Source: Brachycybe producta (lineage: Eukaryota; Arthropoda; Diplopoda; Playtdesmida; Andrognathidae). From it: 64,000 nt of DNA. Made by a program: the position numbers and the translations under genes. Below, one piece after another: positions 24,994 to 39,239 of this stretch (within the stretch, counting starts at the first letter, position 1; the number at the start of each line of letters is the position of its first letter). The stretch is from the NCBI GenBank assembly GCA_036925085.1, contig JAUPFP010000008.1:204001-268000 (forward strand). Reading direction: 5' to 3'. The notes under the pieces are model-generated. The model did no database searches. It was given only the letters and a program-made list of their open reading frames with translations, and was not told the DNA's origin.

Positions 24994-24998
<5 letters not shown>

Positions 24999-25040
<42 letters not shown>

Positions 25041-25049
25041 GAGAGAGAG
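24999..25049. repeat. (GA)n microsatellite
   Basis: About 50 bases of GA with one ATAG interruption. The open frames through it on both strands encode only arginine/glutamate or serine/leucine repeats. Confidence 0.8.
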
Positions 25050-28000
25050 AAAAAAAAGACAAGAACAAAAAAAAAGTTAAGAGACTTGAGTTGAATAGGG
25101 AGACGAATTGTCATTGAAACATGACACAAGTGCTGTTGAGACCATCTTTGATCAAGAAATAACATAAGAGAGTACTTTTCCAATGAAGAAGAAACAAATA
25201 AGGTGGTTTTAGAGAGTATAGGTAGGTAGAAGAGAAGCTTTTTAGACAAGATTCATTTAAAGACACAAAAGAATTAAGACAAAGAAAAGAAAGAAAGAGA
25301 GAAATAGAAGGATTTTCAAAGACAGAGACAAATTAGAGACCTAAAAACTAACAAGAGAAAGACAAGAAGAAAAAAAAAAATAGAAGAAAAGAAGGGCCAA
25401 TAAAGCAGTCAGACTCAGCAATTTTGTCCAGATTAAATTGGTAGACAAAAGGAGTTCTTCTTGTGGATATGTTCAATAATGAGAAGCACTTAAGTTGCAT
25501 ATATATCTATATCTAAAAACGAAAATCTTAAGAATGTTCACAAAAAAAAGGTCCCATTTTATACAATCAACGAACATTCAAAAAATATATTTAACAATGA
25601 CTTGAACTTTAGAATCTTGGCTTCATTTAGACAAAGTTTTAGTTAACGTTAGAGTTGTGCACTAAGTTACGTTGAATTTTGTGTCCACGTCAAGAAACAA
25701 CCTTAGAAATGTTCGGCGCCAACATTTAATCTTACTACACTCATTGAATAATGCAAAGTGACAGGTTTCAGTTGAAGTATAATTTTCAATACAAACAACT
25801 TTTGACCTATAAATTGTTCAATGGCTCTCAGAGCAAAGTACTTCAACTCAGTCGTTTCTACAACCTTAGTAAAATATATATTTTTTAAAAAAAAGCATCA
25901 AAAACTGAGTTGCTTTAGTCAGGACCACCTTTGATCACCAATTATCATTAACATTGAAGTAAGTGTCAAAAAACATTTGTGCTGGTCAGTCTATACGCCA
26001 AGTACAAATTTACAGTTGTATGGACACAGGGTAACCGCAAAATTGTGAGGTCCAGGACAATCGCGTCCATTTCCCTCCCTCCAAATCCAGCAGTGTACAA
26101 AATATTTTTATCAGAAGTAAACAGCGTTGCAGAAGCGAATATAATTTCAGAATAATAAAAAAGAAAACATACCCTTAAATGAAATCACTGTGTACCTTCT
26201 AGTTTTTAAATTAAAAATTCAAATTCTCTATTACACTTAACACAGGAAGATCAAAAGATGAGAACCTTTTAAAAACCTGTATAAATAAATGGAATTTTAA
26301 ACAAAACTAGAAAACATATCTACAAACATGATCTTTAAAAAGAAGTATTCCATTTAAAAACCAACTCATCATACAATTAAAATAGAAAGGTTAAAATACT
26401 AAATATTTTACAGAAACTAAACTGCTTCGTAAAATTGAATAATGTTTTAAACAAAATTAGAAAACATTTTGAAAAACCAAAAAGACATTCTCATAAACTA
26501 TAACCTTCGTATTCAAAAACGTTGCTTAAAATAAAGTTAAGCTTAAATCAAGACGCAATACAAAACTCTCCATAAAATTCTATATATTTTTTAAGTTTAG
26601 TTTTGTTTAAGTTTCATTTTGGCTTAAGTAACATTTCAGCCGTTAATATTGTAAAAATGAAATGTTCCCTAAACATATTGTCTCAAATATACCCGAAATT
26701 TAATTCCTACGTTTATAAGACCTAAAGTTATTACAAAACAAAAATGTAACAACAATGATACAACTGAGATTTCAAGAACAAACTAAAGAAGTTGACAGTT
26801 CAATTTAAGAAACTAACAACAAAAATATAGGAAGATATAAAAGTAAATATTGAACGTCAAACAAAACGTAACATAAAAGACGTTTGGGGAAATTCAAGAA
26901 AAATTTGAAAACAAATCTCATGAGATGACCACTATTTATATATATATTATACTTATATGATTTCTAGAAAGATTAAAAAAACAGAATTCTATACCATAAT
27001 AGCTATACTACAACATAACATAAACATTCGAGAATCTTATGTAGATTGCATACAGCTTTCAAATTGATGATGCAAAAAAAAATATGAAAGAAGCAATTTT
27101 ATTTGTAAAATGCCAAGAGCATTGTGGCTGCTAAACTACACTACAAAACATATAAAGGAACAATTTCATTAAAATATAACTCAAACCATTGGAACTAAAT
27201 CGAAATATAAGGAAAGGAAAAAAAAATTCATATGGAGATTGGTCAAGATTTTCATGGTGTGACGGGACCACATATACCTTCCATACACCAGTGACCAGTG
27301 GTCAACACTGACTCTTGTTCCTACTACATTCACTAGATACCGACATTATCACCAAAACAATTATAATGTTATCACATGCTCCATAACATGCATACCACAA
27401 GTATATTGAAATTGAAAATATCAAGAAGTAATTTACTGTAATGAAATTATTTTTTTCAAATAATTAGTAATTCACCGTATTACTTTTGAAACGTTGTAAT
27501 TATATATAATTACCTTTTGTAAAGAATAACGCAATTACTTTAAATTACTTTTTTATATTTTTGTTCTCAAACTATACTCTCAACTGCACTTAACTATTTC
27601 TGATTATTCATAACTTTCAGCATTCAATTTTTTAATTGTTGTTTTTGTAATTGAAAAGGGTTTGAAAAAAAAATGAATATTTGTAATTAATTTCTTTTTG
27701 AAAAAGTAATTTGTATCAACATTCAAAAATTATTATCAATAAAATAAATTTGATCCGTGTCTAGAATCCTTACCAAGAGCAATTACTTTAATGGCAATTT
27801 GACATTATATGCATCAATAATTCCAAATTGATGTACAAGACTAATGCAAAGAATCATCCTTCTCATGTAATCTCTAAATTGTACTTTCTCATTGAATTTG
27901 AAAGTAACATTGGGCAATAGAAAAAAGAAAACACCACAAGAAACTTTCTCCATAATATAGCTGAATAAATGTTGAATTCTTGTCTGATAGAAAAAAAAAA

Positions 28001-29938
28001 TCCTCCCTAATTCATAATGCATCTGGATGTATCAATAAGAAGAACAGCACTAAGATCGATAAGACTTTGTATCAAATGCTCAAAAAAGAAAAAAAAATAC
28101 CTGACAATGTCTATTGTAAGATAAGAGATTTCGGTACATTTTAGACTAAAATCTTTACTAAAAAAGTAGTCAAGATAAAATGTTCTATATAAATGCACAA
28201 ACTTTTGATAAGATCACCAATCATGGTAGCAATTACTTATATGGAATATTGTGGAGAAAAGGAAAAGATCACTATCGTCTTTGAAAGCAATCAAACAAAT
28301 AATAAATATATTGTAGAACTACATACCAGTATATTTTTTATAATAAAAAAATACATTAAATATATAAGAACTCAAATATTAATGCATTGTGAAAATAGTG
28401 CACACAAAAATCTTTAAAGTTTTTAATGCTTAAAGGAATCAATTTCATCTTAAGACAAATCTATTACTGATGGAGGAACGTTATACCAAGAAATAAATGT
28501 ACAATCACACACATTACAATGCCTGTAGTTTGCGTTTTAAAATCTAAAATAACATCTAAAACATCTTTAAAAAAAACGGTATAAAGGAACATATATATCT
28601 GAGCAGTGACGTAGCTATAGGATTGGTTGAGCTCCCATCCCCCCTAATGCTTAAAACATTGCGCCCCATTTGCATTCCCAAAATGTGCCCTCCAAACGTC
28701 CTGCACCCCCCCCCCCCCCCTCAGTCGCGGGGGCTGCGGGTCACCAGCTACACCCCAGTACCTGAGAAACTCGACAGAATTCAGCCACTGAGAAGTAACA
28801 AATAAGCTACACAATTATGTAAGTCTCTTGATTAAATTGCACGTTCAATTTCTCATACTATATGTCAATCTGTGTATAGTTGCTATAGAAACTTCCAAAG
28901 CTTTGCTTTCAATGTCTTGAGTGCAGGTTTTAATGCACAATGAACAAAAATACAAACAGGTGTACAAATGCTTTTTTTGTGTGTGTTAATTTATGTACTT
29001 ACAGGCAATAAAAGAAATTAAACATGGGAAAAGATTTTAAAACAGGCTAAATTAAGAGTCCTAATCTACAAATTTAAAGCCATTCGGGAAAATTATCAAG
29101 GGATATTGAGACAAATAGAGAATCTTTCAAACTCAATGTTTTATTTAAAATTTCTATAAAAAAATAACACAGAGTGGAATAATTCTTAATGATTGCTAAG
29201 TCAAAAGTAGTGCTAAACTTGTGTTTATATATGTTAAGGCACCAAAGGAGCGGTGGAACTTAATCATTCTATTCCAAAATTTGGTCATTTTCAAACTGCC
29301 ATAAAAAGCATATTTTTTAAAAATATCAACATGATATTAGCGCTTATACATAACAATTTTCAAGTTTTTCTAGAAGTTTTTTCAAGTCGTAAAATATTCG
29401 GAATTCTATTCAAGTTTTGGCGTCGCAAATTTAAAAAGTTCAACATTTTCTTTTCATTTTTTTTTTTTAAATCCATGAAACAAGACACAATTTTACGTTA
29501 AAATAAGGCAAGTATGTCTGTCCCTCTACACCTAAAAAAATATATAATAATAATTTTCTTCATATGAACTGCTACCTACACAAGTAAAGACCAAGAAGAT
29601 GTGTTTTACGTTACATTTTCTTACTTTTAGTGACCTGTGACCACTCAGTGTGCCTTGACTTTATAATAAAATGTACGTAATATACTTTGAGAGCTATAAA
29701 TGTAATACAGAGTGCAGATATAAAAAATAATTTCAACACTCCATCGTTTTTTGAAGTATAGAATCTATTAAGAAGAAGGAGAAGAAGAAGACGCAGTGGT
29801 TCGTTGAGAAAAAGATTTAGAGAAAAGCCTTTGGAGAACAACAAAATGGTCATTTAAGATGACCATTGGGCAAAGCTGCCATCCACACACAAACATAAAG
29901 AAAGAAAAGACTTCCATATAACAAATGGAAAGGCTAAA

Positions 29939-30038
<100 letters not shown>

Positions 30039-31139
30039 GATGATGGAACAGAAAAAAACATCTTGTTGGTCTAATATACACATCTAAATGGCTCTTGTGA
30101 TGGACCAATTATATTCATGGTTCAACGAGAGAGAGAGAGAGAGAGAAACTCTTTTTACGAGTTTCTATTTCTTCTACTTGTCTACTATAATGTACATAAT
30201 AGTAGGGACCTTATAGTATCTAATAAATGACGAAGAAATAGCATTGAGTCCATTTTGGAAAAAGGGCGACCTTTTTTTCTCTCTTCACTTTTATCCCATC
30301 TCTTCTACTTTATATGACCACATTATTTCTCATGAGTCCATCTTAAGACATAACCCTCAGCCCAAGATTACGAAAAGTATGTTTCTTTTTTTTTCAATAT
30401 GGGGGGAGAAAAACTAAGGAAAGCTTTTTCCTAGGGTACACAAATCGCTTCAAGAAAGGTGATGGTTTTATGTTGTGAACCTAAACAACACACATCAAAT
30501 ACTAAACAATACATTTAGTTTTGTAATGGAAAAAAAAGGTGGAGGGCGAAAATGAGATGAAAAGGTAGAGAGAAAAAGTCATAGACTTTCATCTAGAGCT
30601 AAAAAAAAAGTATAGTTGAAATAAAACTCTTCAAAGAAAATGAGAATTAAATATGTTGCTCTTGGTTGGATAATATTTATGAGTGACAATAATATTAATC
30701 ACAACGCGTGGCAATCAATAAAGACACCTTTCGAATACTGCACAACTATAATTGTGCATTTTCTGTGTTCTGTCCTCTTCTTATTGTAGAATTAGGTCTG
30801 CATGTTACGTCAGTGTGAGGAAAATCATTCATTCTACACATTTAATAGACAATATGTGATACCAGCAATTCCGTATTACTAAATCTGCACATCTACTAGC
30901 ATTTCAAGGAATGTGAACAATGTCATCATCAAGAAGCAAATCAAAACAATGCCTTTAACCATTAAAAAAAAAACAAAAAAAACAATGGTTTTGTTGTTTT
31001 AGGCATTCTGTGCATTGCCTGAGATATTGAAAAATTTGCAGAATTACTGACGATTTAGTGGTTTTAGACACTGCTTGCTTACACTAGAATATAAGATTGA
31101 ACAAGGTAAATTATATACTAATGCTGCCATTCAACTCAA

Positions 31140-31262
31140 TATTATATTTGCCTGGTAAATTGTTACATGATAGGTGATAGAATTTTATTTTTGACAATGC
31201 ATTTCTATGCTGCTTTTGGATTAAATAGTCCCTATGCCACATGCAAAATAATTATTCAAATT
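31140..31262 (+). repeat. Dispersed repeat family 4, copy 2
   Basis: Contains TTGACAATGCATTTCTATGCTG, AGTCCCTATGCCACATGC and a terminal ATTCAAATTCAAATG. The last is a short hexamer repeat like the microsatellite tail of a non-LTR retroposon. Confidence 0.45.
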
Positions 31263-31732
31263 CAAATGTATGTCTTTAGTTATAGCCAGTGACTTAACCG
31301 CCTCAACACACAACACATACTCTTATTGCCACATAAACACAAACCATAGACACGCGCCAATGATACCAATGATATAAAAAACCCAATGTATTTACAAGAT
31401 AATCAGAAATTGTGGGATCTAATCTTTCATTTGAAATGTGTGTGTGTGTGTGTGTGTGGTGTCTTATGTAACACCTATTATTTTCCAATATTTTATCTGT
31501 CACACATTGATTATCTGTAGACACAATTCATCATTATGTCTAAAAAAAAGTTTGTGAGAAAAAAAAGTTTAAAGAAGTGTTGTGTACTTGTAAAATATGG
31601 TGCTCTGAACTTTTAAAATCTCGAGAGAATTTCTGATTCTTTTCTTTGGAGTAAAAAGGGGGCAAAAGTGTTGACACAAATGGTTGAACTGGGAAAGAAG
31701 GAAAAGTTATTTTTTAGAGTGTATTAAGCACT

Positions 31733-31734
<2 letters not shown>

Positions 31735-31828
<94 letters not shown>

Positions 31829-31832
31829 AGAG
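31735..31832. repeat. (GA)n microsatellite, about 98 bp
   Basis: The longest GA run in the window, with one GG interruption near 31,809. Confidence 0.9.
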
Positions 31833-32082
31833 CAAACAGAGAGAGCCTCAATACACAGACAAACCTTGTCTGAAATCGATTTGGAAACGTTTTGGTTTAT
31901 GTGTTTGACGGTGATGAGACTGATGTTTAAACCCTGGGCTAATGGAGAGAGAACACAAACACACAGACAACAAAAAAACAGAACGAAGTGGCCACAGGCG
32001 TATCACAAATTCTCCATTCTTCTTCTTCTTCTTTGCTCCAATCGCAAAAAGAAAAACCCCATACAACATAGTATATACATAG

Positions 32083-32094
32083 TATATATTAGGG

Positions 32095-32136
<42 letters not shown>

Positions 32137-32147
32137 CCCTAATATTC
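32083..32147. repeat. (AT)n core with perfect palindromic shoulders
   Basis: ATATTAGGGTTATATA...TATATAACCCTAATAT: an AT run of about 40 bases whose two flanks, ATTAGGGTTA and TAACCCTAAT, are exact reverse complements. The whole 60-odd bases can extrude as a cruciform. Confidence 0.75.
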
Positions 32148-32689
32148 ATTCTAGAACTCTAGTGTTAATATGTATATAGTTCAAAAATATAAGTCTAAAT
32201 TCATGCCACATTATCTTTTGGCTCCTTCAAAAAAACAAAAAATATCAAGATGCTCATAGCAACTCATTAGCCTGAGAGATGCATCACGGGAAACTGTCTT
32301 GATTCAAACTTCTTTACAAAACACTTCAAGCAACATTTATGCACAAAATAAACAAACAAACAAATATAAAAAATAAAAGAAAATTTAAATTCTATAATAA
32401 TTCTGTAAAGAGAAAATAATATTAATAATAATGAACACCGCAAATAAAATACATTCTTGCTGATGAAATTAAGTTAATAAATCGAGTTTCACACCCATAT
32501 GCAGACACTAATTAACAGATGAAAGTTTTTCGTAATTACTAATTAAGAACATTTATTTGTTGCAATTAAGCGTTCCTGTATATGTATATATTTTACTATA
32601 ATATAGCATAAAATAGCTTGGTGTTTTTATTCTCTCTCACTTTCTCTCTCTCTCTCTCTCTCTTTTGCAAACATCCAAATCTCATAAAA

Positions 32690-32880
32690 TTAACTGAGGC
32701 TCAGATTCCACAAAATAATACTAAGCAGTTGCACTTCAATTTACTCTCTGATCAGGGTTCCAAAATAAAAAAATCTGTGTTTTTTTATCATCATTTGAAC
32801 AGGGTTTTTTTGAAAGGTGAAACTTTACTCAGAGGGTTAAAGTTGAAGTCCACAGTGTTCTTCTTGAATTTGGGCCTTAG
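32690..32880. repeat. Palindromic repeat family 2 copy
   Basis: The left end CTGAGGCTCAGATTCCAC pairs with the right end TTCTTGAATTTGGGCCTTAG. The inner TTGCACTTCAATTTACTCTCTGA pairs with TCAGAGGGTTAAAGTTGAAG. The centre holds CAGGGTTCCAAAATAAAA. About 190 bp with arms of about 50 bp. It is the best preserved copy of this family. Confidence 0.6.
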
Positions 32881-35751
32881 AAATCAGGAGGAAGAAGAAT
32901 TACACCGTAGTATATACTGTATATATATATATATATATAGACAACGATGTCTGTTAAATATAAATCTAATAAAGATGTGAGTAGGTGGAGTATACATAAA
33001 TAGTTTATAAAATGCCTTTCTGTTAAAGAGCTTCCCCCCTTCATTTCATACATCCACACATTAACTCTCTTAAGTCTTTCACTATGAATGCCTCACCTCC
33101 TCATCCTCCTTCTTCCCTCCATTTTCCAACCATTAGTGCTCAGTGTCAAATAATAATGTATGCATGCACAGATTACATTACGAAGAATAAATTCAATTGG
33201 AGCTTATATGGTGCAGTTAATGGCTCGATAATGTTGTGAAACCATCTTAAATGTCGTTAATGTTATCGACCCATCAGTGACGTCATTATAATGTTATTAC
33301 AGTGACCTATGTGGCTGTAGATACAAACACACAGAATGGCAGAGAGGGAGAGAAAGATGTTGAGCTTCTATTGTTATAAATGGATACCGTTAATATTTTG
33401 ATAATGGGCTTATAGCTTCAATAAGAGAACGAAAAACAAATAAAAAAAAAAAGAAGTTTGCGCAAATGCTTTGAAATTTACACTTTCTGTAATGTGTGCT
33501 TTTATGCGTTAACTCATATAGATATTTTTGCAAAAATAAATTACAAACAAATTTAACACATTGAGTGTTATATGCAAAGGTGACTCAAAATGTGCGAATT
33601 AAAGAGTTGAGCGAAACCTCTTAAGTTGCATGTTATTTATTAAGAAAATCGCAATGTAGTATTATTATTGGTATCTGTAATGACTCAGTGAGGCATTGCA
33701 ATAAGAAGGAATTGAAGAATGTGAACATGGTTGTTACTGCTTCTCTGTATTAATAAGCAAGACTGTATAAACAGAAAATGTGAAAATCAATTTTGTGATA
33801 TGACAAATTATCACGATACCAAACCGTTTTAGAAAATAATAAAAATGATATTTAAAAATTGCCACATTATATAAACAAAATACTGTATACTATACTGTAA
33901 GCAGTCAAAAAATAAGCAAAAGTGAAAAAAAAAGTTTTGACAAAAATAAACAATAGAAAATTACTTTAAAAAATGTTTGGTTTCATGTAGAAAAAATAAA
34001 TTGAAAGATAAAACAACAAATAATCTTTAAAAGTTATTTTTTTTAAAAAAAAAATCTGTAAAAAAATATTTGAAGTGGAATTTGACAGTTTTGTTTTTTG
34101 CAATAAAGCACTCCATAAATTAAGAAATATCTCTGACGCGCTATAAAAAAAACTTCGAAACCATAAATTTCAAATAAAATAACGATAATAAATATTACAT
34201 AATTAGAATGCTTTTTTTGTGATTTATATGTATTTCATATCTACTTATAATTGAGAAGTAAACACTTTCAAAATAGACCAGTGTAACAAAAAAGTGGCCT
34301 ATGTCCAACGAAAATGAGGAGAGAAAAAATACATATAAGAACAGAGAGAGATAGGGGTCAAATGTGATCCATTCCTGTCACATTCACTTTAAAATCTCAA
34401 TATATTCTTGTATATGGATTTTTATAAACCTATATAGATGGAAAGGACAACAAAACCTCTTATTATTACAGAAGAAGAAGAAGCTGAGCTGAGGGGATTC
34501 TCTTATTACGTGTTTATGTGTATAGTGACAAGTAACAAAGGGTCCTCCATATAATATTGTATTGCAAAGTAAAAAGCATCACCCAAAAAAAAAAGAGAAA
34601 AATAGAATAAGAAGAACCTCAAAGAAGACGAAGAAGAAGAAAAAGAAGCAAAAAAGAAACAAGCCCAAAGGCTGTTTTCACTTTCATTTTCATTGTTCTC
34701 CTTCATCCACCCTTCACCACTTATAAAAAGAGTAGGGTTTGGGTTCGGGGGGGGGGGGGGGGGAGTGACAACTTTCACGCCATTTCCTATCGCCATCACA
34801 CAAAACTTTATAAATTCTGAAGGTTCCAGATATTATATAGCCTATATATACAGTATAAGAGAAAGAACATTGTATTCATCTTTTTCTCTTCTTTTTTTTT
34901 CATTTCTCATCTCTTCTTTCTTACATTATTTATATTTTAAGCAAGAGAGTATCTTCCTTTTTACATTTCGGTTATACACACACACACAAAAAAAAAATAA
35001 GTACAAAGCCCACACGTCAAGCTTTCAATTGCATGGAACTTGTATTATAGGGCCACTAGACAAGAACTATAATGTACATTAGCAGGCCTATACACAATAA
35101 TATATAGATAAGAGAGGAGAGAGAAAAAATATATATCTGAACAATACATTTTCTATACTTACTTACAATGTATTGTTATAGGAGGTGCCCATTACGAGCA
35201 TATACTCCATTTCAGAAATTCATAGTGAAGTTCCTTTAAAAGCCTCGAGTCTGTTTATGAACAACGAAAACAAAGCAAAAGAGTTTCTAATTGCCATAAA
35301 AAGCGAAAGCAAACAGTTGATAATTGAGGTATTGATAAAAGAAAAAATATTATTAGTTATTACTAACCATCTTTTAGTAAGTGCCATTTCAACAAACAAT
35401 TTTTTTTAAATATCCCTTCATTTAGATTTTAAATAAAAGATTTTAAAAAATGTGTCTGTTGAATGTACTTACCAAATTAATCTATCTAAACTTTAGAGTT
35501 TAGACTATAAAAATTATACTTGATAATCTCTGGCAACCATGTATAATTTTTTTTATAAAGAATGCCGCAAATGGAACTTGATTGCAGGTGTATACTGAGT
35601 GTTGAATTGAAAATTTCACAAAAATTGAAAACAAGGGACAAAGAAAACTTTCAAACTCACGTGTCACACAACAACGTCATCATGAACATACAGTATGTCA
35701 AGACATCACTAGAAATGTGGATAATCTGATTTAAAAAAAAAAAAAGATTCA

Positions 35752-35966
35752 GAAAAACTTGGAAATGTTTAGAAACTCGAAGAATTGCTGAAATTATGGA
35801 AGGATTGGAAGATATCAGGCAAATTTGAAATTTGTTTTTATGTTGACATTGTCCACAAAAACTTACTTGACTTCACCAGTTTACTAATCAGATTTCAACA
35901 ATACTTTTAATTTTGTCTTAATGTTATTTCTGAAAGGCAGAATTAATAACCAGATTTCTATTCCAT
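35752..35966. repeat. Palindromic repeat family 1, diverged copy
   Basis: Carries AAATGTTTAGAAACTCGAAG on the left and CTGAAAGGCAGAATTAATAACC on the right, both recognisable family-1 ends, with a degenerate core. Confidence 0.4.
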
Positions 35967-37534
35967 TGTCTAATTTTATTTACCTATTTTGCAATGTCTG
36001 ATTTTTATCCATTTCATGCAACACATTTCTTTAAATGGCTGTCTCTATAATTTATTTTCTAGATATAAAACCCCTATTTTCTTAAAGGCTAGAACCACCA
36101 TCCGTGTTTATTCCACCCCCTGGATTATGTCCTTCTCCTTATTTTTGTAGTATTCTTCCAATGTACAGGGGATCTGAGCCTACCTGTGACGTTTTATAAA
36201 TTCTGCAATGTGTTTTCTAATATCTGCATAATCCTTTTTATAAAGAACGTGGCTTATTAGTATTAATATAATATAATATAATATAGTAAGTAGACTATAT
36301 AATATACAACATGAAATCGTTTTTGAATGTACACTACAAGACATACAAGTAAGACCACCATCACCACAATACAATGTTATGAGCTTAAGACACCAAATAC
36401 AGCAGAATCCATACAACCTGTATGACACCCCAACTACAATACAATCTTATCCCTCGCCCTAACCCGACCGACCCCCATCAGCCACCACCCCCTTGTATAT
36501 TTCAAACTATGAGAAGATGCACGAATAAAGAAGCTAAAGATGACGGTCCCAAAGACACCACCTACCCCAGGAGGGCAAAGAACCTCAGAGAAAGACATAA
36601 AAAGGACCAGAAAAAAATGGATAAGTTTTGAGGGGTGGATTCTATTCATTGAATAAGAAACGATGAAAGAACATTTAAGTTGTCCATAAATACAAAAGTG
36701 CATTGAAGGATATATAGTTGCAACCTACTAAAGTGTGTAATTTACATGTTCTTATACACAACAATATACAAGATAAGTTGAGACTGTCCCACGACTGAAT
36801 AGAGAGGGCTACTTTGAAGACGTTCCCTCCCATTCCCATCCCCCTTCGCCTCATTTAATAACAGGACCTTCATAATTTACTATCAGCAATTGTATATTCC
36901 TTTTTTTTTTTTGCTTCTCTGCATATACAAGATAGTGTCATTTGCACATACACACACATACACAAAATAACCTCTGAAACGATAAAACCCTCCAATGAAT
37001 CTATACAGAGACCTATAATTTGTCAATCATTGCCGTGTATTTCACTACGACCTCAATAGTTTCCTTTATATTAAATCCTCAATTTAGAGCTCTTATTCCT
37101 TTGGCACATTTCGAACCTCAATATACATTGTATACAAAAAATATAACAATAAGTTTTCCTAAACGATACAACCTTCACACTCCCCCCTCCCCCAACCTAT
37201 CTCTCTTGCGTCCCACCTTCAAAGGCTCACCCAATATCATCACAATGTCTGGATCGTGTGACACAGCTTCAAATACAAATCTTATTACTTTCACAACATC
37301 TAAATTTTAAAATATGAATATACTGTTTTGTTTAAATTTTTTACAAAAAAAAAATAGGTGGCATCTAGACTAGAAATTGTTTTAAATCAATTTAATATAT
37401 TTGGTATAGGGGAGACCACTCTAACAAAATTAGAGAGTTTTACAGGTCATTTGTACCTAGGATGGTAAGACAAGCGGCACCCTTGCAGAATATGTTAAGC
37501 ATGAAAATAAACTTGTATTTTGGGGCTCTTCATT

Positions 37535-37680
37535 TTCTCACAATGTATTATTTCAGTTGCACCAAAACGCATTGCAATTGTTACCGGGTGCATTTCGTAT
37601 GCTGCAAATGGACTTTTCTCCCTCTGCAACAGGTCTTTTTGGCTACTTCCAGAGTAATTTTTCAAATTCAAATAATGTAG
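37535..37680 (+). repeat. Dispersed repeat family 4, copy 3
   Basis: Shares ATGCTGCAAATGGA, CCCTCTGCAACAGGTC, TTTTTGGCT and the terminal TTCAAATTCAAATAATG with the copy at 38,575. Confidence 0.45.
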
Positions 37681-38574
37681 ATCTACATTAACTGTAGGAT
37701 TTCCAAACTCTTCCATTCTTTACATATATTGATAAAATTATGCACCTTCTCTTTATTGGCATTCTGAGGAGTTTTGTTTTTTTAGAATTTTCAAACTTAC
37801 AAAATGACACATTTTCTTAATTTGCAACTCAATTAATCTAAGTTAAGCAACCACTTGCAAAATGAGATTGTCCAATCAATTTGCAGCTCTCCTCTTTTAG
37901 TTAAGAAATTTGCATCAAGCTTACTTCAAGTGCTCTTAACATTTTGCTTACAATACTAAACAGAACAAACAAATCAATAACAATGATTTGTTTGTTTACA
38001 CCCATCTCAAGAGTCTACACAAGTAGGCCTCCTGTATCTATCTATAGATCTTTATAAAGAAATTGAAAATAAAAGTGCTAAAATCTACTGAATACAAAAT
38101 TAATTACTACATTAAAAAAAATCTTACATCCATAATTATAATCCTTTCTAGAAGGTGTTTTTAAAATTGCAAAGTAGTTTAGAGTGTTACGTATATAATT
38201 TTCTTTCACATGAAATTCTTAACAATCTATCAAGTAACAGTTTACTCAATAGGAAAAATTACCACATTTGCAAAAAAAAAAAACCAGGTTCATGAGCATA
38301 TTTGTACAATTAAAATCTTTTAATTCCGTTATTCGGAGGTTCAGCAAAGTGACGTCACACCGCTGGATAAATCGATGAACAACGGAATGGCCAGTATCCT
38401 GGAAAATTACTTTTAAAATATTTTCGGTGTTATTCACTGTCACGTCACTGAAATGCTAAGTATAATATAAATAGCAAGATTCAGTGATATTCTCAAGTTC
38501 TCACCTCATTTTCTTTACCTATTTAAAATCACCACAAAATGGTGAATGGAGATAATTTTGTTTTATGGGATTCA

Positions 38575-38705
38575 CAATTGTATATTCATTTTATTTTTTA
38601 TATATTTGCTTGACAATGCTTAATGCTGCATGTGGATTTTTATACCCTCTGCCATAGGCCTATTTGGCTGTTAGCAGAGTACTAATTGTAATTGTAATTG
38701 TAAAA
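38575..38705 (+). repeat. Dispersed repeat family 4, copy 4 with hexamer tail
   Basis: Contains TTGACAATGCTTAATGCTGC, CCTCTGCCATAGGCCTATTT, GGCTGTTAGCAGAGTACTAA and a tail of three AATTGT hexamers followed by poly(A). The tail is what 3' ends of RTE/CR1-like non-LTR elements and their SINEs often look like. Confidence 0.5.
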
Positions 38706-39239
38706 AAAAATATATATAAATTACATTTTTCTAATTTTATTTAATAGTTTAATTTGAGAAATGATATACTAAAAAATTATGGTCAAATATTTGAATGGAT
38801 CTTCAAGAAATAAATTTATTTTTGTGAAATTAATGCAAAAAAAAAAAACAATACCCAACCTAAGAAACTATCTCAATTTCCTAACTAGAAAAGCTAAACT
38901 CACCAACGTTTTTTTTAATTAAAAAATAAATCAAATACAATATTTTTAAATTCTCCCCAAAACTCTTATCAATACAACAAACATCATATAAGCACATTGT
39001 GCAATATACGAATTGCAATATGCAATATACTAATTCAGTTTAAATTGAGGATTTTAAAACCCATGGAGTCATATGCTGATATTCATTAATATACCAAACA
39101 AAAAACCATATTTGCAAATATGTACACACAAGCAAACATATTATACATAGTTAGACAAATCTAACCAATAGAAATTTAGAAAATAATCAAACAGGAGGGA
39201 GGGAAAAGAGTGAGAGAGAATGAAGTACGAAGTTGAACA

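Noticed and set aside
36422-36703. Proline-rich frames on both strands
   Set aside because: A short less AT-rich patch without splice sites, conserved motifs or codon bias.
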